DNA of 64,000 bases from an uncultured Collinsella sp. (GCA_958443265.1 CAUCKA010000003.1:1-64000); one strand, 5' to 3'. Counted from the first letter of the stretch, positions 8,024-17,398 are shown. Numbers and translations are program-made. The notes: generated by a model not told the origin, from the letters alone.

Positions 8024-10468
8024 GTGAACGCCTTTGACCGCTACGCCCCGTTTATCCAAGACTTCATCTACTCCCACGATTGGGAGAGCTTGCGCTCTAT
8101 CCAGGTTGCGGCAGCTGATGCCATCTTTAACACGCAAGATAATGTGCTCCTGACGGCATCCACGGCTTCCGGCAAAACCGAGGCAGCCTTCTTTCCCATC
8201 CTGACCGAATTTTGGGAGAACCCGCCCGCGAGCGTGGGCGCCCTCTACATCGGCCCCCTCAAAGCGCTCATCAATGATCAGTTCGTCCGTCTCAATGACC
8301 TGTGCGAAGAAGCCGACATCCCCGTCTGGCACTGGCATGGCGATGTCTCGCAGTCGCACAAGGCCAAGCTCATCAAAAAGCCAAGCGGCATCTTGCAGAT
8401 TACGCCCGAGTCGCTCGAGGCGCTCTTAATCCATAAGCACATGGCGATCCCGCGCATGTTCTGCGACCTACGCTATGTGGTCATCGATGAGGTCCACTCG
8501 CTCATGCGCGGCGACCGTGGCGGGCAGACGCTCTGCCTTATCGAGCGACTCTCGCGCATGGCCGGCGTACAGCCCCGACGCATTGGCCTTTCGGCCACCA
8601 TCGGCGACCCCGAGCGCACGGGCGCTTTTCTCTCGAAGGGAACGGGGCGCGACTGCGTTATCCCCCGCTTTGAGGAACCGCGCCGCGTGTGGCGCATCTC
8701 CATGGAGCACTTCTACAACTCGGGCCCCCAGGCTCAGCAACGAGGATTCGTAGGCACAGGTCCACAAGAAGCCGAAGTGCTTGCTTGCGAGCGTATTGAG
8801 ACGGCGGCGCCCGCGGCGCTGCCCGCATCCGGACAAGACATGTGCCACAGCGGACAGCTTACACAGGAAGAACACCGTCAACGTCGTGAGCAGGCGCGGG
8901 GCAAGGCCGCTCCCAAAGACCGTCGCACTTCCTCGGCCCCCGAGGGCGAAGTCGACATCCCACGTGCGACCGAGCAGGCGCTTCTCAACCCCACCGACAC
9001 GGCACCCGACAACGTCGACCCCGGTATGGGCTATATCTTTGAGCATACGCGCGGCCGCAAGTGCCTGGTCTTTGCCAACTCGCGCGAGGAGGCAGAGGCC
9101 GTGTGCTCCATGCTGCGCAGCTACTGCGAGAGCCGGCACGAGCCCGACCGTTTTCTCATCCATCACGGCAATCTTTCGGCATCGCTACGCGAGACGGCCG
9201 AGGGGCTCATGCGCGACGAGGAGCAGACGCAGACAACCGTCACCACCTCTACGTTGGAGCTCGGTATCGATATCGGCCGCCTGGAGCGCGCCTTCCAGAT
9301 TGACGCGCCGTTTACCGTTAGCTCCTTTTTGCAGCGCATGGGGCGCACGGGCCGTCGCGATCTTCCGCCCGAGATGTGGTTTGTCATGCGCGAGGAAGAG
9401 CCCGAGCCGCGCACGATGATGCCCGAAACCATTCCCTGGAAGCTCCTGCAGGGTATCGCGCTCGTACAACTCTATCGCGAGGAAAAGTGGGTCGAGCCAC
9501 CCGAGCTCGATCGTCTCCCCTACAGCCTGCTCTATCACCAGACTATGTCGACCCTCGCCAGCACCGGCGAGCTCACGCCGGCCGAACTTGCCCAGCGCGT
9601 GCTCACGCTCAGCTATTTCCACCGTGTCTCGGCAGACGATTACCGTGTGCTGCTACGTCACCTCATTAAGATCGACCATATCCAGGTCACCGAAGGTGGC
9701 GGGCTCATCGTGGGTCTCGCGGGCGAGCGCATCATCAACAACTTTAAGTTCTACGCCGTGTTCCAGGAAAACGAGGAGTTTACCGTCCGGAGCGAATCGG
9801 CCGAGCTGGGCACGATCGTTAATCCGCCCCCGCCCGGTGAGCGCATCGCCATCGCCGGACACTGCTGGATTGTCGAGGAAGTGGACTGGAAGCGCCACAC
9901 TGTCTTTGCCACGCAGGTCAAGGGCCGGGTGCCGGCCTACTTTGGCGACTGCCCCGGCGACATTAACACGCATGTGCTCGAGCGCATGCGCCAAGCGCTC
10001 ACTGAGCACGCAGTATATCCGTACCTTATGGGTAACGCACGGGCTCGCTTGGCGCAGGCTCGTCATACCGCCGAGATTTCGGGCGCGGGAACTAAGCCGC
10101 TCATCAACCTGGGTGGCGACACCTGGGTGCTCTTCCCCTGGTTGGGCAGCTACGCCTTCCTAGCACTCGAGCGCATGCTTAAAATCAAATGCGCCGCTGA
10201 ACTGGGCCTTCGCGGACTCGACTCGTCACGCCCGTACTTTATGCAGTTTAAGATGAAGGCCGACGAGGAGACGTTCTTTGAGGTGCTCGCCGCCGAGGCC
10301 GAAAAGGACTTCGATCCCATCGAGCTCGTCTATCCTGGCGAGGTGCCTTACTTTGACCGCTACGACGAGTTTGTTCCCGAAGAACTCGTGCGCAAGGGCT
10401 TTGCCGAAGGCGTGCTCGACATAGAGAGCATGAAGCAGCGCGTTCACGGCTGGCGCGACCACGCCTAA
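8024..10468 (+). CDS. Lhr-like DEAD/DEAH superfamily 2 helicase
   Basis: About 814 residues. SF2 helicase motifs in order: Walker A STASGKTEAAFF near residue 45, VIDEVHSLMRGDRGG (DEVH box) near 155, LSATIGDP near 190, then TSTLELGIDIGRLE and QRMGRTGRRDLP in the second RecA domain. A long C-terminal part follows, as in Lhr-type helicases. A charged insert of ~90 residues lies between the two RecA lobes (about residues 260-330). The start is GTG 8024, preceded by GAAAGGAGG; the upstream TTG at 7994 has no such site. Third gene of the TerB/ATPase cassette. Lhr-like helicases translocate 3'-5' on single-stranded DNA or RNA-DNA hybrids. No nuclease or methyltransferase gene is adjacent. Confidence 0.85.
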   Translation: MNAFDRYAPFIQDFIYSHDWESLRSIQVAAADAIFNTQDNVLLTASTASGKTEAAFFPILTEFWENPPASVGALYIGPLKALINDQFVRLNDLCEEADIPVWHWHGDVSQSHKAKLIKKPSGILQITPESLEALLIHKHMAIPRMFCDLRYVVIDEVHSLMRGDRGGQTLCLIERLSRMAGVQPRRIGLSATIGDPERTGAFLSKGTGRDCVIPRFEEPRRVWRISMEHFYNSGPQAQQRGFVGTGPQEAEVLACERIETAAPAALPASGQDMCHSGQLTQEEHRQRREQARGKAAPKDRRTSSAPEGEVDIPRATEQALLNPTDTAPDNVDPGMGYIFEHTRGRKCLVFANSREEAEAVCSMLRSYCESRHEPDRFLIHHGNLSASLRETAEGLMRDEEQTQTTVTTSTLELGIDIGRLERAFQIDAPFTVSSFLQRMGRTGRRDLPPEMWFVMREEEPEPRTMMPETIPWKLLQGIALVQLYREEKWVEPPELDRLPYSLLYHQTMSTLASTGELTPAELAQRVLTLSYFHRVSADDYRVLLRHLIKIDHIQVTEGGGLIVGLAGERIINNFKFYAVFQENEEFTVRSESAELGTIVNPPPPGERIAIAGHCWIVEEVDWKRHTVFATQVKGRVPAYFGDCPGDINTHVLERMRQALTEHAVYPYLMGNARARLAQARHTAEISGAGTKPLINLGGDTWVLFPWLGSYAFLALERMLKIKCAAELGLRGLDSSRPYFMQFKMKADEETFFEVLAAEAEKDFDPIELVYPGEVPYFDRYDEFVPEELVRKGFAEGVLDIESMKQRVHGWRDHA

Positions 10469-10495
10469 GACCAGTCTTTTTTGGGACGGGGAGAC

Positions 10496-11374
10496 TTACT
10501 TGTCGTGAAGGACGGTGCCGAGGAAGTCGGTGTCGAAGGGCACGGCTTCGGCAAAGGCGTAGTCGCCGTCGCTGGCGATGAGCAGGTAGTTTTCCTCGCC
10601 GCTGAACTTCGCATCGCCACATGGGACCACCCAGGCGTGGACGAATACCTCGAGTGCCGTGGCAGCGCAGTCGCGAAGGAACGTCACATCGCTCCCCTCG
10701 TTTGCGCTCACGATATTGGCCACGTAGATACCCCCGGGGTTCAGGCTGCCCCGCACCAGGCGCAGCGCCTCAACGGTCGCCAGCTCGCGCACGGGCTCGG
10801 CACCGCCAAAGCAATCGCTCACGACCACGTCGTAGCGACGATGGCCCACGCTCGTCACACCCAGATACGAGCGAGCCTCAGCGGTAATCACCCGCAGGCG
10901 ATCGCCCACCGCGTGCTCCAGTTCATCCAGATAGAACCAACGGCGCGCCAAGCGCGTTATCTCTCCGTCATACTCGATGACGTCCATGCGCAGGCCCTCG
11001 TGCGACATCAGCGCAAACTTGGGATAGGCAAACCCGCCGCCGCCCAGCATGAGCATACGGTCGATACCATGCCCGTAAGCATCACGCATTGCGTCCTCGG
11101 CCTCAAACACATCGTCAAATGCACGATAGTACGCAAAGACTGGCTCCGCCCAGCGCTCGCCAACGTAACTCGCGCTTTGGTAGACGCCGCCTTGCACCAA
11201 TACGCGAACTTCGTCGCCGCCCTCATCGTGCACGCGCTTCACACGTGCCAGCCCATTGCGGGTCCTCGCGACCTGCAGACAGGCAGCACGAACAGCGACA
11301 GCGGCCGCACCAAGCGCCGCGGCTCCCAGAGCAACGCCGGCAACGACGCCGGCAGAAACACTCGGCTTGTTCAT
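10496..11374 (-). CDS. Spermidine-synthase-like (PABS-fold) protein
   Basis: A 292-residue protein with an N-terminal hydrophobic stretch rich in Ala and Gly (residues ~8-35), probably a membrane anchor. A Rossmann methyltransferase-fold domain follows, related to polyamine synthases: MLMLGGGGFAYPK (nucleotide-binding loop), DVIEYDGEI, AEARSYL and YDVVVSDCFGG. The catalytic domain resembles the spermidine-synthase-like proteins often fused to MFS carriers in actinobacteria; here only one hydrophobic segment is present. Whether it makes a polyamine is uncertain. The ATG at 11374 directly follows the stop codon of the elp3 gene (11375-11377), so the two form an operon. Confidence 0.7.
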   Translation of the reverse strand: MNKPSVSAGVVAGVALGAAALGAAAVAVRAACLQVARTRNGLARVKRVHDEGGDEVRVLVQGGVYQSASYVGERWAEPVFAYYRAFDDVFEAEDAMRDAYGHGIDRMLMLGGGGFAYPKFALMSHEGLRMDVIEYDGEITRLARRWFYLDELEHAVGDRLRVITAEARSYLGVTSVGHRRYDVVVSDCFGGAEPVRELATVEALRLVRGSLNPGGIYVANIVSANEGSDVTFLRDCAATALEVFVHAWVVPCGDAKFSGEENYLLIASDGDYAFAEAVPFDTDFLGTVLHDK

Positions 11375-13282
11375 CTAGAGCTCCTTTTGCAGATAAAGGC
11401 CATGGTCATAAAATCCAAGATGGCGATAGTACTCGCGCGTACCGATCGCGCTGATCACGTTGATGTACGTATAGCCAGCGTCCCGAGCTATCTGGCACGC
11501 ACGCTCCACGAGCAAACGTCCCAATCCATGGTGCTGCGCTGCCTGGCCCTGATCGCCCACGCGCGCCGCCATGCCATACACGTGCACCTCACGAATCATC
11601 GCCTCGTCCGGCATCGTCGGCAGCTCGTCCGCATGTGCGGCAACAAAAGCGCGATCGGGCAGCGACAACCGCAAAAAGCCCGCGATCTTGCCCCGCGGCG
11701 TCACCCACTGCAAAAAGCGCTCGTAAGTCACCGGCGTCTCGTACGCTACTTCCTCATCAAGAGATAGCTCATCCAAGTCGGCACCCGCCGTGCTGATCTC
11801 GCGATAGCGAATCTCACGCACCGTCGCACCGTCACCCCGAGCAGCCAGGCGGTTCTCGACGAGCTGACGCAGGTTGGGCTTCTTGTTGCCCACCATGATG
11901 TCATCGGAACTAAAGTCGCGAATCATGCGGCTGATGCGGCAGAATGCCGGCGTCACCACGATGTCATCGGCCAGCACATCGAGCAGTTCTTCCTCGGTAT
12001 AGGGGCGCCACTCGCCGCGCTCGTAGCAGCCCACCAGGCGCGAGCCCTCGATGAGCGCACACGGGTAGACTTTGACCTCGTCGGGCATAAAGGCCCCCTC
12101 GGTCATAAAGCGCTCGTAGTCGCGCTTGTCCCCCTCGGGTGTGGCGCCCAGCAAGTTGAGCATAAAATGCGCATGGATCTTAAAGCCAAACAGGCGCGCA
12201 AGCGAAAACGCCCGCTCAATCTGCGCCACCGAAATGCGACGCTCGTTGATATCGAGTAGATGCTGGTCAAGGCTTTGGATGCCCATCTGTATCTTGGTGC
12301 AGCCCAGGCGGCGGATGAGCGTAAGCGCCTGCGGCGTTACGGTATCGGGGCGCGTCTCGATAACGAGTCCCACCACGCGATGCTTCGCCGTCTCGTTGAT
12401 GCGCTGCTGACGCTCGAGCTCCTCCATCGTTGCCGTCTGCCACTCGGTGACCTCGCCCCACGGCGTACCGGGGCCGTACAGACGACGCACCGCGCGGTTA
12501 TAGCCGCCCACGGCAGCATCCACACGCTCCTGCTCGTCGGCAACGCCGGCAGCGAGCTTGGCCTCGTCTGTCGCAATGCCGGCAGCCCGATAGCACTCGC
12601 GGCGCTCTGTTACCACCGGCGGCAGGGCATCGGCGGGAGCGTCATCGAGCAGGCGCCCCGCCTCAGCACGGCTGATGCCCGGACGCGCCAACATGGGGTT
12701 TGCCGCCACGCCGGCGACGGCATCGTCATTGAGCGCACGGAAAAGCTCGGACATAAACCACGTCTGATACCCTTGCGGATAGTCGCTCCAGGTGCCACCG
12801 AGCACGATAAGCTCGATCTTGTCGGTCGCATGCCCCATCTGCGAAAGTGCGGTCAGGCGAGCGCTCACCTGCAAATACGGGTCAAAGCAGTTTTGCTCCG
12901 CACGGGCGCATGCCGGCTCGGCATGCAGATAGCTTTTGGGCATGCGCAGATCGTTGGGGCAAAACAGGCAATCGCCCGAACAGGGCCACGGCTTGGTGAT
13001 GACGGTAATGGTCGCCACGCCCGAAGCCGTGCGGCGCGGCTTCATGCGCAGCACCTGCAGCAGCTGACGCTCCAGCTCGGCATCGACATTCCATCCAGCC
13101 CAACGAGCCGGCTTCTCACGTTTAACCCGCTGGTAGAACGGCAGCAGACGGCGCTTGGCCAGATCTCGTTTGTCGGCACCCTCACGGCGCGCCTCGGCAT
13201 GTATCAGTTTGACGAGCGCCTTGTCGTCCACGGTCTCACCGCGACGCAGAGCCTCGAGTATGTTCAAAATAATCTGTTCCAT
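11375..13282 (-). CDS. elp3: Elp3-type radical SAM / acetyltransferase tRNA U34-modifying enzyme
   Basis: A 635-residue two-domain protein. The radical SAM part has the cysteine cluster in WPCSGDCLFCPND (near residue 110), then ELIVLGGTWSDYP and the downstream MGIQSLDQHLLDI and VYPCALIEGSRL segments typical of Elp3. The C-terminal GNAT domain has HHGLGRLLVERAC, the acetyl-CoA loop, and TREYYRHLGF. In archaea and eukaryotes Elp3 starts cm5U synthesis at the tRNA wobble uridine; bacterial homologues like this one occur without the other Elongator subunits. The start is the ATG at 13282. Confidence 0.9.
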   Translation of the reverse strand: MEQIILNILEALRRGETVDDKALVKLIHAEARREGADKRDLAKRRLLPFYQRVKREKPARWAGWNVDAELERQLLQVLRMKPRRTASGVATITVITKPWPCSGDCLFCPNDLRMPKSYLHAEPACARAEQNCFDPYLQVSARLTALSQMGHATDKIELIVLGGTWSDYPQGYQTWFMSELFRALNDDAVAGVAANPMLARPGISRAEAGRLLDDAPADALPPVVTERRECYRAAGIATDEAKLAAGVADEQERVDAAVGGYNRAVRRLYGPGTPWGEVTEWQTATMEELERQQRINETAKHRVVGLVIETRPDTVTPQALTLIRRLGCTKIQMGIQSLDQHLLDINERRISVAQIERAFSLARLFGFKIHAHFMLNLLGATPEGDKRDYERFMTEGAFMPDEVKVYPCALIEGSRLVGCYERGEWRPYTEEELLDVLADDIVVTPAFCRISRMIRDFSSDDIMVGNKKPNLRQLVENRLAARGDGATVREIRYREISTAGADLDELSLDEEVAYETPVTYERFLQWVTPRGKIAGFLRLSLPDRAFVAAHADELPTMPDEAMIREVHVYGMAARVGDQGQAAQHHGLGRLLVERACQIARDAGYTYINVISAIGTREYYRHLGFYDHGLYLQKEL

Positions 13283-13301
13283 GCCCCCATTGTAAAGGCA
13301 A

Positions 13302-13333
13302 AGGCGCCGGAGCCAGTCACGGCCCCGGCGCCT
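13302..13333 (-). terminator. Hairpin terminator after the DUF4097 gene
   Basis: AGGCGCCGGAGCC pairs with GGCCCCGGCGCCT across a 6-base loop. On the minus strand it is followed by a T-rich run (TTTGCCTTT). It separates the XRE/DUF4097 operon from elp3. Confidence 0.7.
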
Positions 13334-13379
13334 CCATCAAAGAGCATGCCTATATGCACCGATCTCCGAAAACCGCATG

Positions 13380-14279
13380 TCACACCGATTCGAACGACAT
13401 GTCGCCCGAACCGACCTTAAAACGATACGTTGCAGACTTGTCACCGTTGTCGAATTCAGCATTCAATATGGTCTCGCCATCGTAGCCAAGCGGAAGGAAA
13501 TCGCTCTCAAAGTCACCGCTGCCCACGGTGAGGCTCGCCTTAAAGCCCGTAGAGTTCGGAACCGATATCTCCACATCGCCCGAGCCCACGCTTACGTCCA
13601 TCGACTTCGCGGGGGCCTGGTGGAGCTCGAACGCCACATCGCCCGAACCGACCTCGGCATCCAAGGTGTCGGTTACGGTGCCCGCAAACTCAACGTCTCC
13701 CGAGTCCAACGTCAATTCGAAGTCGTGACATGCAATGTCCGCGACCGTCAGGTCTCCCGACCCCACCCTCGCCGTAATGCCGACCAGGTTATCCGCAACA
13801 TCCCGCGGCAGCTCGATGGTGACCGAACGATCGATAGCGCGCTCGTCATCGCAGTCGAACTGGCTAATCGTGAGTGTAGAACCCTTGACCTCGGCCAGAT
13901 TCTGAGTGGCAGCATCGTAGGTAGCTACCCCCTTTGCAACACGACCGCTCTCGATGACACGCACCTGCCCGCCGGAAACGCACTTGATCTCAACCTCACC
14001 CGATGTCACATCCAGGTCAAGGGACTGGAATGAGTCGGCATCAAACGTTTCGCTCGAAAGCTGCCGAGACTGAGCGGAATAGTTACCGCCATCCAAAGAA
14101 TCGTCCCCGTCAACCACATCGTCCATACCGGACAAACCGGATGCAATATCGCCGAGATCCCACGGGCCATCAAAATGAAACAATATCCGCGAAGTGCCAA
14201 AGATAAGCCCGATGATGAGCACGAACGCTCCGATACCGACGCCCAGGCGGACCTTGGACTCATGCGAGAGCTTCATCAT
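13380..14279 (-). CDS. DUF4097 membrane-anchored beta-repeat protein
   Basis: A 299-residue protein with one N-terminal membrane segment (VGIGAFVLIIGLIFGTS) and a C-terminal DUF4097-type beta-strand repeat region. The motif VGSGD recurs about every 20-25 residues (ARVGSGDLTV, EVGSGDVAF, SVGSGDVEI, TVGSGDF, KVGSGDMSF), as in bactofilin-like or head-domain beta-solenoids. Its start overlaps the stop of the XRE regulator gene (ATGA, 14276-14279), so the pair is co-transcribed and coupled. DUF4097 proteins paired with regulators often respond to envelope stress; that is inference here. Confidence 0.8.
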   Translation of the reverse strand: MMKLSHESKVRLGVGIGAFVLIIGLIFGTSRILFHFDGPWDLGDIASGLSGMDDVVDGDDSLDGGNYSAQSRQLSSETFDADSFQSLDLDVTSGEVEIKCVSGGQVRVIESGRVAKGVATYDAATQNLAEVKGSTLTISQFDCDDERAIDRSVTIELPRDVADNLVGITARVGSGDLTVADIACHDFELTLDSGDVEFAGTVTDTLDAEVGSGDVAFELHQAPAKSMDVSVGSGDVEISVPNSTGFKASLTVGSGDFESDFLPLGYDGETILNAEFDNGDKSATYRFKVGSGDMSFESV

Positions 14280-14989
14280 TCATCACCTTCTTTGGCGCTC
14301 GGCTCAGCGGCGGTCGAGGAAGCCACGTCAGTATCAACCGCAGCGGAAACATCCTGAGCCTTAGCCGCCTCCGGCGCCGGACCAACCTGAATATCCCCGC
14401 GTGCCCAATCGCCATCGAGCGCACGCGCCACCCAGTGATAGATGGGGATTGTAAAGAAGATCAGCGCGGCAAAGGAGCCACCAAACAGGAACATCAGCAA
14501 AAAGAACAGCAGCCAGCACACGGCCCAATACGGAAACGACTGGAACGGACCTTTCACCGGAGTCGAGCCAGCTGCGCCGCCACTCGTCACCTGCGCCGTA
14601 GCGGCATTGGCGGCCTGCGCGCTCCAGCTTGCCGCTTGCGCCGCCTTGGCGGCGGCATCACTCGCCTGCGTTGCCGCCTCGGTAGCACGTGCCGCTGCCT
14701 CATGGGTACGGGCGCGCTCCGCTGCCTCGGCCTCGCGCTGACGGGCGCGGTCCTCGTTCTCAAACTCGATATCGTCCTCGATCTCATCGCTCGGATTAAG
14801 GAGCTCGTCCAAACTCACGCCATAGAGTTTTGCGAGCGAGATCAGGTTCTCGGTATCGGGCGAGCTCTCCGCACGCTCCCATTTACTGACCGCCTGGCGC
14901 GACAGCCCCAGCTTTCGCGCCAGCCCTTCTTGGCTAAAACCCTTGCTGCGACGAAGGTCGGCGAGCCGCTGCGCAGTTTCTACATTCAT
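14276..14989 (-). CDS. XRE-family regulator with C-terminal membrane segments
   Basis: About 237 residues from the ATG at 14989 (AGGAGG just upstream). Residues ~5-60 form a Cro/C1-type helix-turn-helix (LARKLGLSRQAVSKWERAESSPD). An Ala/Glu-rich coiled-coil linker follows (residues ~85-150), then two hydrophobic segments (YWAVCWLLFFLLMFLFGG and FAALIFFTIPIYHWV) and an acidic tail. This is a membrane-tethered transcription factor layout. With the DUF4097 protein encoded by the overlapping downstream gene it may form a sensor pair, perhaps acting on its own divergent promoter region. Confidence 0.8.
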   Translation of the reverse strand: MNVETAQRLADLRRSKGFSQEGLARKLGLSRQAVSKWERAESSPDTENLISLAKLYGVSLDELLNPSDEIEDDIEFENEDRARQREAEAAERARTHEAAARATEAATQASDAAAKAAQAASWSAQAANAATAQVTSGGAAGSTPVKGPFQSFPYWAVCWLLFFLLMFLFGGSFAALIFFTIPIYHWVARALDGDWARGDIQVGPAPEAAKAQDVSAAVDTDVASSTAAEPSAKEGDE

Positions 14990-15107
14990 GGTTCCTCCTA
15001 TGCGATGCCAGCCGTGCCGCCGGACCGTTTTTGTTCTTAAGGCGCCTTGCACAGTTAAAAATCTATCCGCCACCGCCAAAAGCATGCCACCTATTCTAGT
15101 GAGATTT

Positions 15108-15136
15108 TTGACAACCGGCGGTTGCGGGCATATATG
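15108..15136 (+). promoter_or_regulatory. Strong sigma70-type promoter with an operator in the spacer
   Basis: TTGACA (15108-15113), 17 bases, TATATG (15131-15136). The spacer holds the palindrome CAACCG-g-CGGTTG (15112-15124), a likely repressor site overlapping the -35 box. It drives the methyltransferase gene at 15257. The divergent membrane-tethered XRE regulator is the nearest candidate to bind it. Confidence 0.55.
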
Positions 15137-15256
15137 AGCTGCGGAAATGTGTCCAAACAAAGCAATGACCCGCAGCTCGGTTGTCCCCGTTGCGGCGTTA
15201 ACGGTAGTATGGTCGTACTGTTTATTCCGCACCGCCAACGGAGGGAGTTCCGCGCC

Positions 15257-16129
15257 GTGAACCGCGATTTCGCCTCATCGCTCATTCAGCTCAACAATAC
15301 GTTCTATCGCGAGCACTCCGCCTCCTTCTCCGATACGCGCCAGGCACCGTGGCCCGGCTGGGTGCGCACTATGGACATAGCGCTCGAGCAGCTCGACGTC
15401 GCCACGATCGAGCATCCCGTCCGCGTCTTCGATCTTGCCTGTGGAAACATGCGATTCGAGAACTTTGCCGCCGGCGGCGCACTTGCCGCCAAGGGCGTCG
15501 ATGGCGCAAACCCCTCGGCAGACGCCAGCTGCCCGTTTGAGTTCTATGGCGTCGACTCATGCCAGGACCTGGCCATCGATGCACGTGGCCACGCCCTGCG
15601 CATTCCCAACCTGCACTTCCAGGAACTCGATGTGCTCGACGCCCTCATGAAGCTCAACCCCGCCAAGACACCCGACGTGCTTTTCGACGCCCCGCTCGCC
15701 GACATCTCGGTCTGCTTTGGATTTATGCACCACGTGCCGTCGTGCGAGTACCGCGTACGCGTGCTCGACGCCCTGGTGCGCCAGACGCGCCCGGGCGGCA
15801 TCATCGCCATCAGCTTTTGGGAGTTTATGAACGACGAGCGCATGGCGCGCAAAGCCGTTCGCGCCGAGGCCCGCGCCGAGCTCACCCCGCCGTTTGAGGG
15901 TTACGATTCCGCACAGTTCGAAGCCGGCGACCACCTCATTGGCTGGCAAAACGACCGCCACGCCTACCGCTATTGCCATCACTTTGACGACCAGCAGATC
16001 ACCGACCTGGTGCGCGGCGTCCGTACGTTCTACAAGAGCGGCGAGGTTCCCGTACGCGAGCTCGAGCGTTTCCACGCCGACGGTCGCAGCGGCGAGCTCA
16101 ACCGCTATGTGATTCTCAAGCGTCTGTAG
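15257..16129 (+). CDS. Class I SAM-dependent methyltransferase
   Basis: About 290 residues from GTG 15257, with GGAGGGAG upstream. An in-frame longer reading to 15122 would cross the promoter and is unlikely. SAM-binding features: VRVFDLACGNMRFENF (motif I), FYGVDSCQDL (acidic loop), SVCFGFMHHVP (motif IV region), and RPGGIIAISFWEF before the C-terminal strands. The overall look is of a small-molecule or tRNA (Trm9-like) methyltransferase; the substrate cannot be read from the sequence. It is followed after 117 bases by trmB. Confidence 0.7.
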   Translation: MNRDFASSLIQLNNTFYREHSASFSDTRQAPWPGWVRTMDIALEQLDVATIEHPVRVFDLACGNMRFENFAAGGALAAKGVDGANPSADASCPFEFYGVDSCQDLAIDARGHALRIPNLHFQELDVLDALMKLNPAKTPDVLFDAPLADISVCFGFMHHVPSCEYRVRVLDALVRQTRPGGIIAISFWEFMNDERMARKAVRAEARAELTPPFEGYDSAQFEAGDHLIGWQNDRHAYRYCHHFDDQQITDLVRGVRTFYKSGEVPVRELERFHADGRSGELNRYVILKRL

Positions 16130-16246
16130 GCACCGACGACTCGCCGCCGAGCCGCACCGTATCTTTCGGGCACATCGTGCCCACCCCTTCCAACCCATTA
16201 CCGGAACATGCAGTCATGCGTTCCATACTTATGACCAAGGAGCCTC

Positions 16247-17086
16247 ATGGGAGCCGTCCACGTTCGCACACCTAAGAACTTTGTGCTCGAGGAGCGCTTG
16301 GAGCGCTACGCCAATGCGATTGAGACGAACCCCGAGGCCTATGCCGGAGATTGGCGCGGAGCCTGCGCGCCAGTTGGCAGCAAGCCCTTCGAACACCTTC
16401 ACCTGGATCTTGGCTGTGGCAAGGGAACGTACCTTGTAGAGTGCGCGGCCCACGAGCCAAACACCCTCTTTATCGGCATGGACCAGGAGCCCATCTGCAT
16501 CGCCTATGCCGCGCAGAAAATCTGCGAGCAGGAACTATCAAACGCACTCGTCCTGCCCCGAGGCGCTGCATCGCTGCCGCAGTTGTTTGCCCCAGGCGAG
16601 CTCGATGCCATCACCATCAACTTTCCCACGCCGCAGCCCAAGGCCAAGTACGCCAAAAAACGACTCGTCCATGTCGACCATCTGATACTCTATCGCCCGC
16701 TCTTTGCAGCTGGCGCCACCGTAACGCTGCGTACCGACAGCAAGCCATTGCGCGACTACGCCTTGGGGCAGTTTGCCGCGGCCGGCTACGATACACTTTG
16801 GGTAAGTAACGACGTTCGCCGCGACCATCCCGAGCATCCCGAGACCGAATACGAATGCCGCACGCGCGAGATGGGTGCCGTCGTCTATGGCATCTGCGCC
16901 ACGCCCGGTGCGCTGCCAACCGACGAACAGCTCGCGGCGGGCCGCGTGCAGGAACAAAGTCTTGTCTGCTACCTACCCAATAACCTCGATGAGCTCACCT
17001 ATGTACCTCTGGGCATGGAAGAGGCCGTCGAGAACTTTAGAAACCGCGCCCGCAAAGGCAAAAAGCGCCTTCCGCAGGAGTCATAG
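16247..17086 (+). CDS. trmB: tRNA (guanine-N7-)-methyltransferase TrmB
   Basis: A 279-residue enzyme predicted to methylate G46 of tRNA. It shows LHLDLGCGKGTYLVE (SAM motif I), FIGMDQEPICI, and INFPTPQPKAKYAKKRL, which corresponds to the conserved NFPDPWPK-type signature of the family. TLRTDSKPLRDYAL and TEYECRTREMG follow near the C-terminus, matching the TEYE-type element that closes the family. The asparagine-proline signature differs slightly (TPQP instead of DPWP). ATG with AAGGAG seven bases upstream. Confidence 0.8.
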   Translation: MGAVHVRTPKNFVLEERLERYANAIETNPEAYAGDWRGACAPVGSKPFEHLHLDLGCGKGTYLVECAAHEPNTLFIGMDQEPICIAYAAQKICEQELSNALVLPRGAASLPQLFAPGELDAITINFPTPQPKAKYAKKRLVHVDHLILYRPLFAAGATVTLRTDSKPLRDYALGQFAAAGYDTLWVSNDVRRDHPEHPETEYECRTREMGAVVYGICATPGALPTDEQLAAGRVQEQSLVCYLPNNLDELTYVPLGMEEAVENFRNRARKGKKRLPQES

Positions 17087-17151
17087 GGGCTTTTGGCGGT
17101 CGCTACGCCAGCGAGCAAGCACAAATAGGCACCGATGAACGACCCTCAAAC

Positions 17152-17274
17152 CTAAGTGAGTAGACTTTTTAGCAATAGCTAAGCACAACCCGCATAGGAA
17201 GAAATAAAACCGCAGGTAGAGCCCTTGCGCAAAAGTCATGTGCTCGCGATATTGCAAAAAGTCTACTCACTTAG
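17152..17274. repeat. 123-bp palindromic element, copy 1 (perfect 19-bp terminal inverted repeats)
   Basis: Both ends are the perfect inverted repeat CTAAGTGAGTAGACTTTTT (17152-17170 and, inverted, 17256-17274). The centre carries ACCGCAGGTAGA then TTGCGCAAAA. The same 123-bp design occurs at 26844-26966 and 28264-28386. No open frame lies inside and no clear target-site duplication flanks it. It occupies the 312-base gap between trmB and the DUF3516 helicase; the rest of that gap shows only a weak CATAAT box. Confidence 0.9.
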
Positions 17275-17398
17275 CTGACAACTGCACCAAACGGCTGAGC
17301 AGAACGCCCATTTCCTGCATTTTCTTTCGCGCTGGCGCCCCGCACCGCCGCTACGCCATAATGGATGGCGGACAAACGGCGAGAGAAAGTACCCCCAC

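Noticed and set aside
10481..11767. Plus-strand frame of 428 codons opposite the spermidine-synthase-like and elp3 genes
   Set aside because: Antisense shadow; the opposite strand carries well-conserved motifs for two genes.
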